Positions 1-11,179 of a stretch of DNA of 64,000 nt are shown one piece after another. A program made the translations under genes and the position numbers. The notes under the pieces are model-generated. The model saw only the letters and a list, made by a program, of their open reading frames with translations, was not told the origin of the DNA and searched no databases. The stretch comes from Pegea sp. RAD2-039 (taxonomy: Eukaryota > Chordata > Thaliacea > Salpida > Salpidae): the NCBI GenBank assembly GCA_034620365.1, contig JAQGEQ010000071.1, positions 4,216,001-4,280,000 of the forward strand, in the 5' to 3' direction. Position 1 is the first letter of the stretch; the number at the start of each line of letters is the position of its first letter.

Positions 1-323
1 TTTTGAATTTAGATACTTTGGAAATTTGACAGATTAAAAATGACTTAAAATTTTAAATTTTCTACAATTTAATTGACCTTAAATTTGATGATTTCTTTTC
101 CATGAGTCCTTCCCTCAAGTTATATCAACTCAGACGACACATATTACTTCTTAATAAGCCCATATCACCTGGTACGTTAATCATAACAATTTTTTTCTCA
201 TTCCGCACAATTAATACTTAGAACCAGTTGCCATCAGAAATTGTCATGTCAGAATCACTCCTGCAGTCCAAGAAGAAGTTGAACCGTTATAATATTACCA
301 ACACTGCCATTTCTAAGCTGTAA
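1..323 (+). mobile_element. Non-LTR retrotransposon RT C-terminus, copy 1 (cut by window edge)
   Basis: Broken frames read like the end of a CR1/L2/jockey-type reverse transcriptase ORF: a FDDFF-like stretch, then WNQLPSEI-type and FKKKLNRY-like segments before a stop near 321. Translation needs frameshifts, so this is a dead fragment. The tail (to about 560) carries a TAATTAATTAAA-like A/T-rich end. Confidence 0.7.
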
Positions 324-622
324 ACATTTCCTTTTTTTAATAAAATTATAATTCTATGTAAATCTTCACTGTTATATGCTTTGAAGACTACCGAAATGTC
401 ATGTGTTACCTCTTTTTTTTTCTATATTTCTAACTTAATAGATGTTATTTGTAAGAGTTTTTATTAGCGGGAAGTACTCTCTGTAGGCACTCTTCTGTAA
501 ATTTATAAAAAGAAATTAATTAATTAAAAAAAGTTTTTATGTTTTCTAAATATTTCCTAATTTCATTTGTGAAATTTTATTTATGAAATTGGGAAATTTA
601 ATGTATAATATAAATCAAAGCA

Positions 623-1062
623 TTTTGTCATTATGATATTGCTCAGATTAATTACAATCTAACAAACTTGCCAATATCTAAAAAACTTTGAAGCAAACTA
701 AAACAGAATCAAACAAATATACTCACTTGGACTATAAATGAAGAAATTAGTAAATCTCAATTGGAAGGTTTAGATTTAGATAACCTAATATGCTCCGACT
801 CAAGAATGAATATAGATAAAAAGCTACAAACTTTACGCAAAAATACAATAAAAATTAATTCCTTCAACAAAAAAAACTTTTAAAACTATTCCAATTAAAT
901 AAAATTACAAAAAACAAAGAAAAATTGAATATGAGAAAAAAAAAGAAATAAAAGAGAAAATAAAAAATAACTTTCATCTAAATGATCTCTGTCATGAGCA
1001 AGAGTAAATGATCAACAACAGAATCTACGTCATCAACACCAAAGTACAATATCAGTGCATAG
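623..1062 (+). pseudogene. Dystroglycan-like exon fragment, copy 1
   Basis: Matches residues from about 110 to the first mucin heptads of the gene starting at 11180. The frame is destroyed early: the codon that gives R in the intact gene (AAACTTAGAAGC) is TGA here (aaactttgaagc). No upstream ATG and no signal peptide. Ends in a tag stop after one or two heptad-like units. Confidence 0.8.
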
Positions 1063-1095
1063 ATGACGTATCAAGTTGGTGATATCAAAAAATTG

Positions 1096-1498
1096 AATCT
1101 GTTCAGGCAATATTTACGAGATTGATATGTAGGAAACTTAATATTAAATATGATAGTTATAAACATTGCTTCAGCTTTTTCAATTTAGATACTTTGGAAA
1201 TTCGAAGGATTAAAAACGACTTAAATTTTTAAATTATCTACAATTTAATTGACCTTAAATTTGATGATTTCTTTTCCATGAGTCCTTCCCTCAAGTTATA
1301 TCAACTCAGACAACACATATTACTTCTTAATAAGCCCATATCACCTGGTAAGTTAGTCAGAACAATCTTTTTCTTATCTGCACAATTAGTACTTGGAACC
1401 AGTTGCCATCAGAAATTGTCATGTCAGAATCACTCATGTTGTTCAAGAAGAAGTTGAACCGCTATAATATTGCCAACACTGCCATTTCTAAGCTGTAA
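1096..1498 (+). mobile_element. Non-LTR retrotransposon RT C-terminus, copy 2
   Basis: Reads in shifted frames: NLDTLEIRRIKNDL near 1180-1218, then LKFDDFFSMSPSLKLYQLR, then STWNQLPSEIVMSESL and FKKKLNRYNIANTAIS ending at a TAA at 1496. This order (RRI-DL, DFF, WNSLP, FK-LDK) is the usual end of CR1/L2/jockey-type ORF2. At least two frameshifts make it non-functional. Confidence 0.75.
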
Positions 1499-1795
1499 AC
1501 ATTTCCTTTTTTGATATTATTATAATTCTATGTAATTCTTCACTGTTATATGCTTTGAAGACTACCGAAATGTCATGTGTTACATCTTTTTCTTTTTATA
1601 TTTCTAACTTAATAGATGTTAGTTGTAAGAATGTGTGATAGTAAGAAGTCCTCTCTTTAGGCACTCTTCTGTGAATTTATAATATTAAATTAATTAATTA
1701 AATAAAGTTTTTATGTTTTCTAAATAATTCCTAATTTCATTTATGAAATTTTATTTATGAAATTGGGAAATGTAATGTATGATATAAATCAAAGC

Positions 1796-2250
1796 ATTTT
1801 GTAGCATTATGATGTTGATCAGATTAATTACAATCTAACAAACTTGCCAATATCTAAAAAACTTAGAAGCAAACTAAAACAGAATCAAACAAATATACTC
1901 ACTTGGACTATAAATGAAGAAATTAGTAAATCTCAATTAGAAGGTTTAGATTTAGATAACATAATATGCTTCTACTCAAGAATGAATGTAAATAAAAAGC
2001 TACAAACTTTACGCAAAAATACAATAAAAATTAATTCCTTCAACAAAAAAACTTTTGAAACTATTCCAATTAAATAGTATTACAAAAAAACAAACAAAAA
2101 GTGAAAATGAAAAAAAAGACAAGATAAAAAATAACTTTCATCTAAACAATCTCTGTCATGAGCAAGAGTAAATGATCAACAACAGAACCTACGTCATCAA
2201 CAACAGAATCTACGTCATCAACAACAGAACCTACGTCATCAACACCATAG
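1796..2250 (+). pseudogene. Dystroglycan-like exon fragment, copy 2
   Basis: Open for about 77 codons from a TTG at 1844 (LPISKKLRSKLK, INEEISKSQLEGL), then a stop at 2075-2077. About three 21-bp mucin units follow out of frame before a TAG at 2248. No ATG, signal peptide or upstream part of the domain. Confidence 0.8.
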
Positions 2251-2301
2251 TACAATATCAGTCCATAGATGGAATATCAAGTTGGTGATATCAAAAAATC
2301 G

Positions 2302-2708
2302 AATCTGTTCAGGCAATATTTACGAGATTGGTATGCAGAAAACCTAATATTAAATATGGATAATTATAAACATCGCTTCAACCTTTTCAATTTAGATACT
2401 TTGGAAATTTGGCAGATTAAAGACGGCTTAAAATTTTAAATTTTCTACAATTTAATTGACCTTAAATTTGATGATTTCTTTTCCATTAGTCCTTCTCTTA
2501 AGTTATATCAATTCCGACAACACATATTACATCTTAATAAGCCCATATCACCTGGTACGTTAATCATAACAAACTTTTTATCTCATTCCGCAAAATTAGT
2601 ACTTGGAACCAGCTGCCATCAGACATTGTCATGTCAGAATCACTCCTGCTGTCCACGAAGAAGTTGAACCGCTATAATATTGCCAACACCGCCATTTCTA
2701 AACTGTGA
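2302..2708 (+). mobile_element. Non-LTR retrotransposon RT C-terminus, copy 3
   Basis: In this copy a longer stretch stays open from 2302: NLFRQYLRDWYAENLI, then FNLFNLDTLEIWQIKDGL, before a stop. It shows that the FRQYLRDWY segment precedes the NLDTLEI segment in one original frame. The WNQLP block is frameshifted, and the stop corresponding to the ORF2 end is at 2706. Confidence 0.75.
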
Positions 2709-2995
2709 ACTTTTCCTTTTATTAATATTATTATAATTCTATGTAATTCTTCACTGTTATATGCTTTGAAGACTACCAAAATGCCATGTGTTACCTCTTT
2801 TTTCGTTCTATATTTCTTACTTAATAGATGTTAGTTGTAAGAATGTGTGATAGCAGGGAGTCCTCTCTTTAGGCACTCTTCTGTAAATTTATAATATTAA
2901 ATTAATTAATTAAATAAAGTTTTTATGTTTTCTAAATATTTCCTAATTTTAATTATGAAATTGGGAAACTTAATGTATCATATAAATCAAAGCAT

Positions 2996-3447
2996 TTTGT
3001 CATTATGATTTTGCTCAGATTAATTACAATCTAACAAACTTGCCAATATCTAAAAAACTTAGAAGCAAACTAAAACAGAATCAAACAAATATACTCACTT
3101 GGACTATAAATGAAGAAATTAGTAAATCTCAATTGGAAGGTTTAGATTTAGATAACATGATATGTTCCTACTCAAGAATAAATATAGATAAAAAGCTACA
3201 AACTGTAAGTAAAAAAACGATAATGATTAATTACTTCATCAAAATAACTTTTAAAACTATTCCAATTAAATAAAATTACAAAAAAAAATAAAAACTGAAT
3301 ATGAGAAAAAAAAGAGAAAATAAAAGATTACTGTCATCTAAACAATCTCTATCATCAGCAAGAGAAACTAAGTCATCAACAACAGAATCTACGTCATCAA
3401 CAACAGAACCTACGTCATCAACACCTCAGTACAATGTCAGTGCATAG
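2996..3447 (+). pseudogene. Dystroglycan-like exon fragment, copy 3
   Basis: Open from the TTG at 3040 to 3273, with the same LPISKKLRSKLK block. Two or three heptad-like units follow (ESTSSTTEPTSSTPQYN type) ending in a tag at 3445. No initiation codon. Confidence 0.8.
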
Positions 3448-3481
3448 ATGCCATATGAAGTCAGTGATATCAAAAAAATTG

Positions 3482-3882
3482 AATCTGTTCAGGCAACATT
3501 TACGAGATTGGTATGCAGGAAACTTAATATTAAATACGATAGTTATAAACATCGTCTCAGCTTCTTCAGTTTAGATACTTTGGAAATCAGACGGATTATA
3601 TAAGACTTAAATTTTTAAATTTTCTACAATTTAATTGACCTTAAATTTGATGATTTTTTCCCATTAGTCCTTCCTCAAGTTATATCAACTCAGACGGCAC
3701 ATATTACTTCTTAATAAGCCCATATCACCTGGTACGTTAATCAGAACAAATTTTTTTCACTCCGCACAATTAGTACTTAAAACCAGTTGCCATCAGAAAT
3801 TGTCATGTCAGAATCACTCATGTTGTTCAAGAAGAAGTTGAACCGCTATAATATTGCCAACACTGCCATTTCTAAACTGTGA
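3482..3882 (+). mobile_element. Non-LTR retrotransposon RT C-terminus, copy 4
   Basis: Same order of FRQHLRDWYAGN, YKHR, DFF and WNQLP-like blocks in shifted frames, ending in a TGA at 3880. A 3' tail with the AATTAATTAAATAAAG motif follows to about 4100. Confidence 0.7.
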
Positions 3883-4181
3883 ATAATTCCTTTCCTTAAT
3901 ATTATTATAATTCTATGTAATTCTTCACTGTTATATGATTTGAAGACTACCGAAATGTCAAGTGTTACATCTTTTTCTTTTTATATTTCTAACTTAATAG
4001 ATGTTAGTTGTAAAAATGTGTGATAGCAGGAAGTCCTCTCTTTAGGCACTCTTCTGTGAATTTATAATATTAAATTAATTAATTAAATAAAGTTTTTATG
4101 TTTTCTAAATATTTCCTAATTTCATTTATGAAATTTTATTTATGAAATTGGGAAACTTAATGTATCATATAAATCAAAGCA

Positions 4182-4621
4182 TTTTGTCATTATGATGTTG
4201 ATCAGATTAATTACAATCTAACAAACTTGCCAATATCTAAAAAACTTAGAAGCAAACTAAAACAGAATCAAACAAATATACTCACTTGGACTATAAATGA
4301 AGAAATTAGTAAATCTCAATTGGAAGGTTTAGATTTAGATAACATAATATGCTCCTACTCAAGAATAAATATAGATAAAAAGCTACAAACTGTAAGTAAA
4401 AATACAATAAAAACTAATTCCTTCAACAAAAAAAACTTTTAAAACTATTCCAATTAAATAAAATTAGAAAAAACAAAGAAAAATTGAATATGAGAAAAAA
4501 AAAGAAATAAAAGAGAAAATAAAAAATAACTTTCATCTAAATGATCTCTGTCATGAGCAAGAGTAAATGATCAACAACAGAATCTACGTCATCAACAACA
4601 AAATACAATGTCAGTGGATAG
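4182..4621 (+). pseudogene. Dystroglycan-like exon fragment, copy 4
   Basis: Open from the TTG at 4227 for about 71 codons to a TAA at 4440. Only one or two degenerate mucin units remain, with an early TGA in the serine-rich part. Nearly identical to copies 2 and 3. Confidence 0.8.
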
Positions 4622-4654
4622 ATGACGTATCAAGTTGGTGATATCAAAAAATTG

Positions 4655-5058
4655 AATCTGTTCAGGCAATATTTACGAGATTGGTATGTAGGAAACTTAA
4701 TATTAAATATGGATAGTTATAAACATTGCTTCAGCTTTTTGAATTTAGATACTTTGGAAATTCGACGGATTAAAAACGACTTAAATTTTTAAATTATCCA
4801 CAATTTAATTGACCTTAAATTTGATGATTTCTTTTCCATGAGTCCTTCCCTCAAGTTATATCAACTCAGACAACACATATTACTTCTTAATAAGCCCATA
4901 TCACCTGGTAAGTTAGTCAGAACAATCTTTTTCTTATCTGCACAATTAGTACTTGGAACCAGTTGCCATCAGACATTGTCATGTCAGAATCACTCCTGCA
5001 GTCCAAGAAAAAGTTGAAACGCTATAATATTACCAACACCGCCATTTCTAAGCTGTAA
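4655..5058 (+). mobile_element. Non-LTR retrotransposon RT C-terminus, copy 5
   Basis: Same fragment as the other units, with a YVGNLILNMDSYKH-type stretch near 4690, the FDDFFSMSPSL block near 4825 and a terminal TAA at 5056. Frames are interrupted. Confidence 0.7.
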
Positions 5059-5360
5059 ACATTTCCTTTTTTAATATTATTATAATTCTATGTAATTCTT
5101 CACTGTTATATGCTTTGAAGACTACCGAAATGTCATGTGTTACATCTTTTTCTTTTTATATTTCTAACTTAATAGATGTTAGTTGTAAGAATGTGTGATA
5201 GCAGGGAGTGATATCTTTAGGCACTCTTCTGTAAATTTATAAGAAGCAATAAATTAATTAATTAAAATGAATTTTTTCGTTTTCTAAATATTTCCTAATT
5301 TCATTTATGAAATTTTATTTATGAAATTGGGAAATATAATGTATCATATAAATCAAAGCA

Positions 5361-5795
5361 TTTTGTCATTATGATTTTGTTCAGATTAATTACAATCTAA
5401 CAAACTTGCCAATATCTAAAAAACTTAGAAGCAAACTAAAACAGAATCAAACAAATATACTCACTTGGACTATAAATGAAGAAGTTACTAAATCTCAATT
5501 GGAAGGTTTAGATTTAGATAACATAATATGCTCCGACTCAAGAATGAATATAGATAAAAAGCTACAAATTGTAAGTAAAAATACAATAAAGATTAAGTCC
5601 TTCATCAAAAAAAAACTTTTAAAACTATTCCAATTAAATAAATTACAAAAAAACAAAGAAAAATTGAATATGAGAAAAAAAAGAGAAAATAAAAGATTAC
5701 TTTCATCTAAACAATCTCTATCATCAGCAAGAGAAATTAAGTCATCAACAACAAAATGTACGTCATCAACACCACAGTACAAAATCAGTGCATAG
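5361..5795 (+). pseudogene. Dystroglycan-like exon fragment, copy 5 (longest open frame)
   Basis: The best preserved fragment: open for 129 codons from the TTG at 5406, through the domain end, a basic MRKKRENKR run matching the furin-like site of the intact gene, and into SSAREIKSST and two degenerate mucin heptads before a stop. It still lacks an ATG and secretion signal, so I infer a pseudogene fragment unless an upstream exon is spliced to it. Confidence 0.75.
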
Positions 5796-5828
5796 ATGGC
5801 ATATCAAGTTAGTGATATCAAAAAAATG

Positions 5829-6234
5829 AATCTGTTCAGGCAATATTTACAAGATTGGTATGCAGGAAACTTAATATGTAATACGATAATTATAAACATC
5901 GCTTCAGCTTTTTCAATTTAGATACATTAGAAATTTGACAGATTAAAAACGACTTAAATTTTTAAATTATCTACAATTTAATTGACCTTAAATTTGATGA
6001 TTTCTTTTCCATGAGTCCTTCCCTCAAGTTATATCAACTCAGACGACACATATTACTTCTTAATAAGCCCATATCACCTGGTACGTTAATCATAACAAAA
6101 TGTTTTCTCACGCCGCACAATTAGTACTTAGAACCAGTTGCCATCAGAAATTGTCATGTCAGAATCACTCATGTTGTTCAAGAAGAAATTGAACCGCTAT
6201 AATATTTGCCAACACTGCCATTTCTAAACTGTGA
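5829..6234 (+). mobile_element. Non-LTR retrotransposon RT C-terminus, copy 6
   Basis: Same fragment, including the FDDFFSMSPSL and WNQLPSEI-like blocks with frameshifts, and a TGA at 6232. Confidence 0.7.
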
Positions 6235-6533
6235 ACTTTTCCTTTTTTTAATAAAATTATAATTCTATGTAATTCTTCACTGTTATATGATTTGAAGACT
6301 ACCGAAATGTCATGTGTTAAATCTTTTTCTTTCTATATTTCTAACTTAATAGATGTTAGTTGTAAAAATGTGTGATAGCAGGAAGTCCTCTCTTTAGGCA
6401 CTCTTCTGTGAATTTATAATATTAAATTAATTAATTAAATAAAGTTTTTATGTTTTCTAAATATTTCCTAATTTCATTTATGAAATTTTATTTATGAAAT
6501 TGGGAAATTTAATGTATAATATAAATCAAAGCA

Positions 6534-6972
6534 TTTTGTCATTATGATGTTGATCAGATTAATTACAATCTAACAAACTTGCAAATATCTAAAAAACTTA
6601 GAAGCAAACTAAAACAGAATCAAACAAATTTACTCACTTGTACTATAAATGAATAAATTACTAAATCTCAATTGGAAGGTTTAGATTTAGATAACATAAT
6701 ATGCTCCGACTCAAGAATAAATATAGATAAAAAGCTACAAACTGTAAGTAAAAATACAATAAAGATTAAGTCCTTCATCAAAAAAACTTTTAAAACTATT
6801 CCAATTAAACAAAATTACAAAAAAACAAAGAAAAATTGAATATGAGAAAAAAAAAGAAATAAAAGAGAAAATAAAAAATAACTTTCATCTAAACAATCTC
6901 TGTCATGACAAGAGTAAATGATCAACAACAGAACCTACGTCATCAACACCTCAGTACAATGTCAGTGCATAG
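6534..6972 (+). pseudogene. Dystroglycan-like exon fragment, copy 6
   Basis: The domain block is broken by a stop where the intact gene has INEEI (aatgaataaatt). The basic run and one or two mucin units survive out of frame. This and copy 1 are the most damaged. Confidence 0.8.
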
Positions 6973-7006
6973 ATGCCATATGAAGTCAGTGATATCAAAA
7001 AAATCG

Positions 7007-7407
7007 AATCTGTTCAGGCAATATTTACGAGATTGGTATGCAGGAAACTTAATATTAAATACGATAGTTGTAAACATCGTTTCCGCTTCTTCAGTTTAGA
7101 TACTTTGGAAATTCGACGGATTAAAAACTACTTAAAATTTTAAATTATCTACAATTTAATTGATCTTAAATTTGATTTCTTTTCCATTAGTTATTTCCTC
7201 AAGTTATATCAACTCAGACAACACATATTACATCTTAATAAGCCCATATCACCTGGTACGTTAATCAGAACAATTTTTTTCTCATTCCGCACTATTAGTA
7301 CTTAGAACCAGTTGCCATCAGACATTGTCATGTCAGAATCACTCATGTTGTTAAAGAAAAAGTTGAAACGCTATAATATTACCAACACCGCCATTTCTAA
7401 GCTGTGA
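7007..7407 (+). mobile_element. Non-LTR retrotransposon RT C-terminus, copy 7 (array end)
   Basis: Last unit of the array. The NLFRQYLRDWYAGNLI block and the WNQLP-like block are recognisable, with a TGA at 7405. The 3' tail continues to about 7690, and homology stops near 7715 just where the dystroglycan piece would begin. Confidence 0.7.
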
Positions 7408-7715
7408 ACTTTTCCTTTTTTTAATATTATTATAATTCTATGTAATTCTTCACTGTTATATGCTTTGAAGACTACCGAAATGTCATGTGTTACATCTTTT
7501 TACTTTCTATATTTCTAACTTGATATATGTTAGTTGTAAGAATTTGTGATAGCAGGGAATGGTCTCTTTAGGCGCCCTTCTCTAAATTTATAATAATAAA
7601 TAATTATATTAATCAAATTAATTAATTAAAAAGGTTTTTATGTTTTCTAAATATTTCTTAACTTCATTTATGAATTTATGAAATATAACAATTAATATAA
7701 ATTAAAGCATTTTGT

Positions 7716-8241
7716 AAATTTATTTACATAATGCTGACAATATAAAAAGCAGTAGAAATGCAGATGCCCCACAGAAACTCAGCATCTTCACAACCAACAG
7801 CACAGAATTAATCTGTAAGATGAGTATGTATGATATAGAATTTTTTACTTATGATTTGAATCAAGTAACCAGGTACTTTACGCCAAGGCTCTTTCAATAC
7901 GACTTGTAAGCCTTATAGATATTGCTAGAAAGTACGTTTAGGTAAATGGTTTTGTTTCGTTTTACTGATTGAGGATATAAATTTAAAAGATGTAAAAGAA
8001 TAGGCAGTTTTTGAATTTAGTGCAATCAGAAAATTTTTATTAGAAAACCAAGTTAGTGCCTTGATGTGACGCCCCAATATACCTTTGACTGCCAAACTCA
8101 GTCTTTGAGAGAAGTTTTTTTTTAACTTTGTTAGCAAAGTAGTTTTTTTTTTGTTCGAATTGTTAAATTGATATAACTTAGAACATTATTTCAAAAATGC
8201 TTTATTTTATTAAATAGGAAAAGTAGTTTTAAAAGTAAAAC
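7716..8241 (+). other. Intergenic, upstream of the insulin-like gene
   Basis: Unique AT-rich sequence. A TATAAAAAG motif lies at 7741-7749, far (about 500 bases) from the next ATG. A T-rich stretch ending in AG at 8216-8217 lies 24 bases before the ATG at 8242 and could be a 5'-UTR intron or trans-splice acceptor. Confidence 0.5.
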
Positions 8242-9371
8242 ATGAAATTGTGGTTTTTGGCGCTTTTTTTATTGGGGGTTGCCTCTTCAGCTTCTTACGC
8301 ATTTCAGAACATGGTTTTGAAAAGAGAACCTTATTATTTAGATTATATAGAAGATCCACTATCAGGTCCTAATGAAAGTGATGTGAGTCCTACACCACCT
8401 ACAGCAGAAGAAGAACAACTATTACCAGGAGGCTACCGTTTTAAAGATTCTAGACCGTTATGTGGAAATGATTTTATTAAAGTTTACACCGATATCTGTG
8501 GAATACCACCACCTCCACCAATGCCAATGATAATGCAACGTAGCTGCTGTAAATACTGTAAGTGAAACTAAAATGAATAATAGTAATATAATATTATAGA
8601 TAATATTAGTATAATATCTAATAAATATTTAGCCTTACTTAAATATAGTGTAGGCAGTGAAGAGGTTGCTACGAACAGTTACTATGAAGATTTGACTAGA
8701 AATAAGTTTAAGAAAAAATTGCCATAATTATGCAATATATTAAATGATAATATCTATCAAAGATAAATATATGAAACCAAGTTACCTGGTTGGAAACTGG
8801 CAAGCGGCTTCTCTAATTTCGACTGAGAATAATTATAAACTACTATTTTATTTGATAATAACTTTTAAGTTCAAGTATAGCTTGTTATGATCAATTTAAG
8901 TTTCGAAGGTTATCAAAGTACTTGTTGAATAAAACTGGCGATCTTAAAAATTTTGGTTTAATGTTGTAGTTACTAAACTAAAGTTTAATTTTGTTTTCAG
9001 CAAGAGGATTAACCTGCAAGGCAGCATTGAATGTATATGGGCCTGATTCTGTAACCTGTGATATGGGTAACGTGATACAACGTAATCCAAACAGAAAGAA
9101 ACGACAAAGCGTACCAAACGTACAAGGGTAAGTTTGAATTAATCCTAGTGTTGACTTTAATTTTAGTAAACAATGTATTTACACGTTTTATTATCTGTTT
9201 ATCTAATTGACAACCAACGTATACTTTTATAATATCTCTTTCTATGTTTACAGCACTCCTAAGATATGGACGCCAAGAAATCTTAGAGATCATTGTTGTG
9301 ATAGTTGTACTTATGGAGAAATATCTGTAAGCTGTTGGCATAAAATTTTCCATCACTATCTCCGAAACTAA
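8242..9371 (+). CDS. Insulin/relaxin-like prepropeptide (three exons)
   Basis: Exons 8242-8557, 9001-9127 and 9254-9371 splice in frame (GTAAGT donors, ttttcag and tttacag acceptors) to 186 aa. The protein starts with a signal peptide (MKLWFLALFLLGVASSASYA). A B-chain-like segment RPLCGNDFIKVYTDICG has the insulin spacing C-x11-C with CG at both cysteines. Dibasic/furin-like RKKR precedes the C-terminal part, which holds DHCCDSCTYGEISVSC, resembling an A chain (CC..C........C) but with two residues instead of three after the CC pair. A second cysteine cluster (SCCKYSRGLTC) straddles the exon 1-2 junction between them. An AATAAA follows 105 bases after the stop. A GTAAGC at 9329 inside the A-chain codons is a possible alternative donor. 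Family assignment rests on the B chain and processing sites. Confidence 0.65.
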
Positions 9372-9475
9372 ATGATGTTCAGTATATTTCAATGTCTGTT
9401 TTCTAAGATAGTGTTTCTTCATTTCAAGTTCTAATTACGCATTCACTCGTAATACAATTTCTTTGCAAACAGATA

Positions 9476-9481
9476 AATAAA
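9476..9481 (+). terminator. Polyadenylation signal of the insulin-like gene
   Basis: AATAAA about 105 bases downstream of the TAA at 9369. Confidence 0.6.
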
Positions 9482-11179
9482 CTTTTATCTTGAAGTTTGA
9501 ATGAGTATTGTTTAGTGTGAAAATGTTAAGAATATTGCAATTTGAAATGCAAGTTGAGATTAGAGTTTAGACTTGCTCATACACCGGGTTAGCCTCAAGC
9601 AGTTCAACCTTCTTTATAATCATCATTTTCATTAGTGATTGAGAACAAGAACATTTAACATCTCTTCTTCTTTCGTGATAGGATGAAGCTCTTTTCATTC
9701 TTTGTCAAATCTATCTCTAGGACAACTATCAGTAACAGAAATGTAACATTCCTTTTTCTGGAAAGTTAGTAATTCCAAGTCTTTCACATAAACTCCCAAC
9801 TGCCCACATTCCATACCTAGAGTTTCTACATTGAATCTTATAGCAAAATGGTTGGAAAGATCTGCTGTGACTTCAACTTGAACATTTTTAAACTTCAGTT
9901 ATATTAGAATATTTTATACTAATTGCATGAAACTATTTTATATTATAAATACTGATAGAGTAAATTAAAATAATTACAGTTTCCTGCATTTCACTCTCTA
10001 AATCTTGCCTGAATTGATTCAATTTCTTTATAATTCAACTTTATATGGCATCCATGCAATGACACTACAATCAATACATGGACAATTTACAGAGGTTGAT
10101 AAAGAGCTATTGATCATTAGCTTTACATCCAGGTAAAATAGATTGATGTTTTTGCAAAGATTTTAGAAACATTATTGTGCCATTCAGATAAGGTGATGAG
10201 GTAACGCCAAGGTATTTGGCTGATGGTAAGATATGATTCAGACCAGATATTGATTTGTGCAACTGGTTGACAAAAGAAAGTTGTAAGTTCAGACTTTGCG
10301 GACTTGATTCTGAGCTGCCAGTTCATAGACAAGTTTCCTACAACGTGTAGAGTTGTTTGAAGTTGTGAAGGATTACAAGATGATAGCTTAAAGTCATTTG
10401 CATTACAAACACACTAACACCAATTACTGCTACAAAAAGCTGACTAAATAAGCAAACATCTAGACAGGTATTTCTTCTTATTCAATTTTCAACATAACAT
10501 AATGAAGAGAAAATAAATAACTTTGTTTTAGCTTCATAAATAGTTTATAATTTTGTTTTAACATATTTATTTTTCTTATTTTACTGATTAATTTAAAACT
10601 GTTGATGCATCTTCTATTTTTATTTTAATGATTTTAGTGGTAGACGATTGTAATAGCGTCTATGACTACAGATGAATTTTGAAGTACTTACTTTTCAATG
10701 TGTTTTTAGAGTGCTTTCAGCTGCTAATTAATATTTTATTTACTAGTTCAGTTTTTATCAGGTATACTCTTACTCAACATATCTACATTATTTTAAAGGC
10801 TTATCTATTCTATAATTAACTAATAATTCTACCTATTTATTGAATAACTTATTATATTTTACAATAATATTTATAATTTGTTTTATAAACTTTTGAGTAT
10901 TACCAATTCAGCAAATTAATTAAAGAATTTTCAAGAAATATGAGTCAGTTGCTCTCTAGAAAATAGGATTCACTTTTATAAAGTTTGATTAAATACTGAA
11001 GTAATTTTTTATGCTTTAAATCAACTAGTACAAAGTTCTTTAATACAAGTGAGTTACTATTTTATTTCAGATTTTTTCATAGATTATTCAGTGTGAATAA
11101 TTTGATAAAAATGGCTTTTACTTCAATTTTCTTTTGATACTTTTTATAATCATGAAAATGTCTTGAGACACTTTTAAAT
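9482..11179. other. Intergenic between insulin-like gene and giant dystroglycan
   Basis: AT-rich. Apart from a decayed reverse-transcriptase fragment near 10.1-10.3 kb (listed separately), I see no conserved coding sequence. Confidence 0.5.
10123..10340 (-). mobile_element. Decayed reverse-transcriptase fragment
   Basis: A minus-strand open stretch contains NWQLRIKSAKSELTTF and PWRYLITLSEWHNNVSKIF. It resembles the part of jockey/RTE-type reverse transcriptases just after the catalytic core (W.l.in..Kse..tF .. .YLgv.l). No YADD core is visible and the frame is short, so this is a relic. Confidence 0.45.

Larger units (their letters stand above)
1..7715 (+). repeat. Tandem array of ~1.18-kb units (LINE 3' end + dystroglycan exon fragment)
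   Basis: The landmark tttagatactttgg or a close variant starts at 8, 1184, 2391, 3570, 4744, 5917 and 7095, giving spacings of 1176, 1207, 1179, 1174, 1173 and 1178 bases. Each unit contains the C-terminal coding part and 3' tail of a non-LTR retrotransposon, followed by about 0.43 kb matching the first exon of the dystroglycan-like gene (from about 11508 to just beyond 11900). The window opens inside a unit, so the array continues upstream. The last unit loses the dystroglycan piece after about 7715 and the sequence becomes unique. Units look highly similar by eye, so the duplications are probably recent. The array runs in the same orientation as the intact gene. Confidence 0.9.

Noticed and set aside
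1844..2077. Small genes beginning at the PISKKLRSKLK block in each array unit
   Set aside because: The first codon is TTG, not ATG, and the block lies in the middle of a domain in the intact gene, so these are exon fragments rather than complete small genes.
7925..8137. Minus-strand open frame of 70 codons
   Set aside because: No recognisable motif, biased composition and no start context; likely chance.
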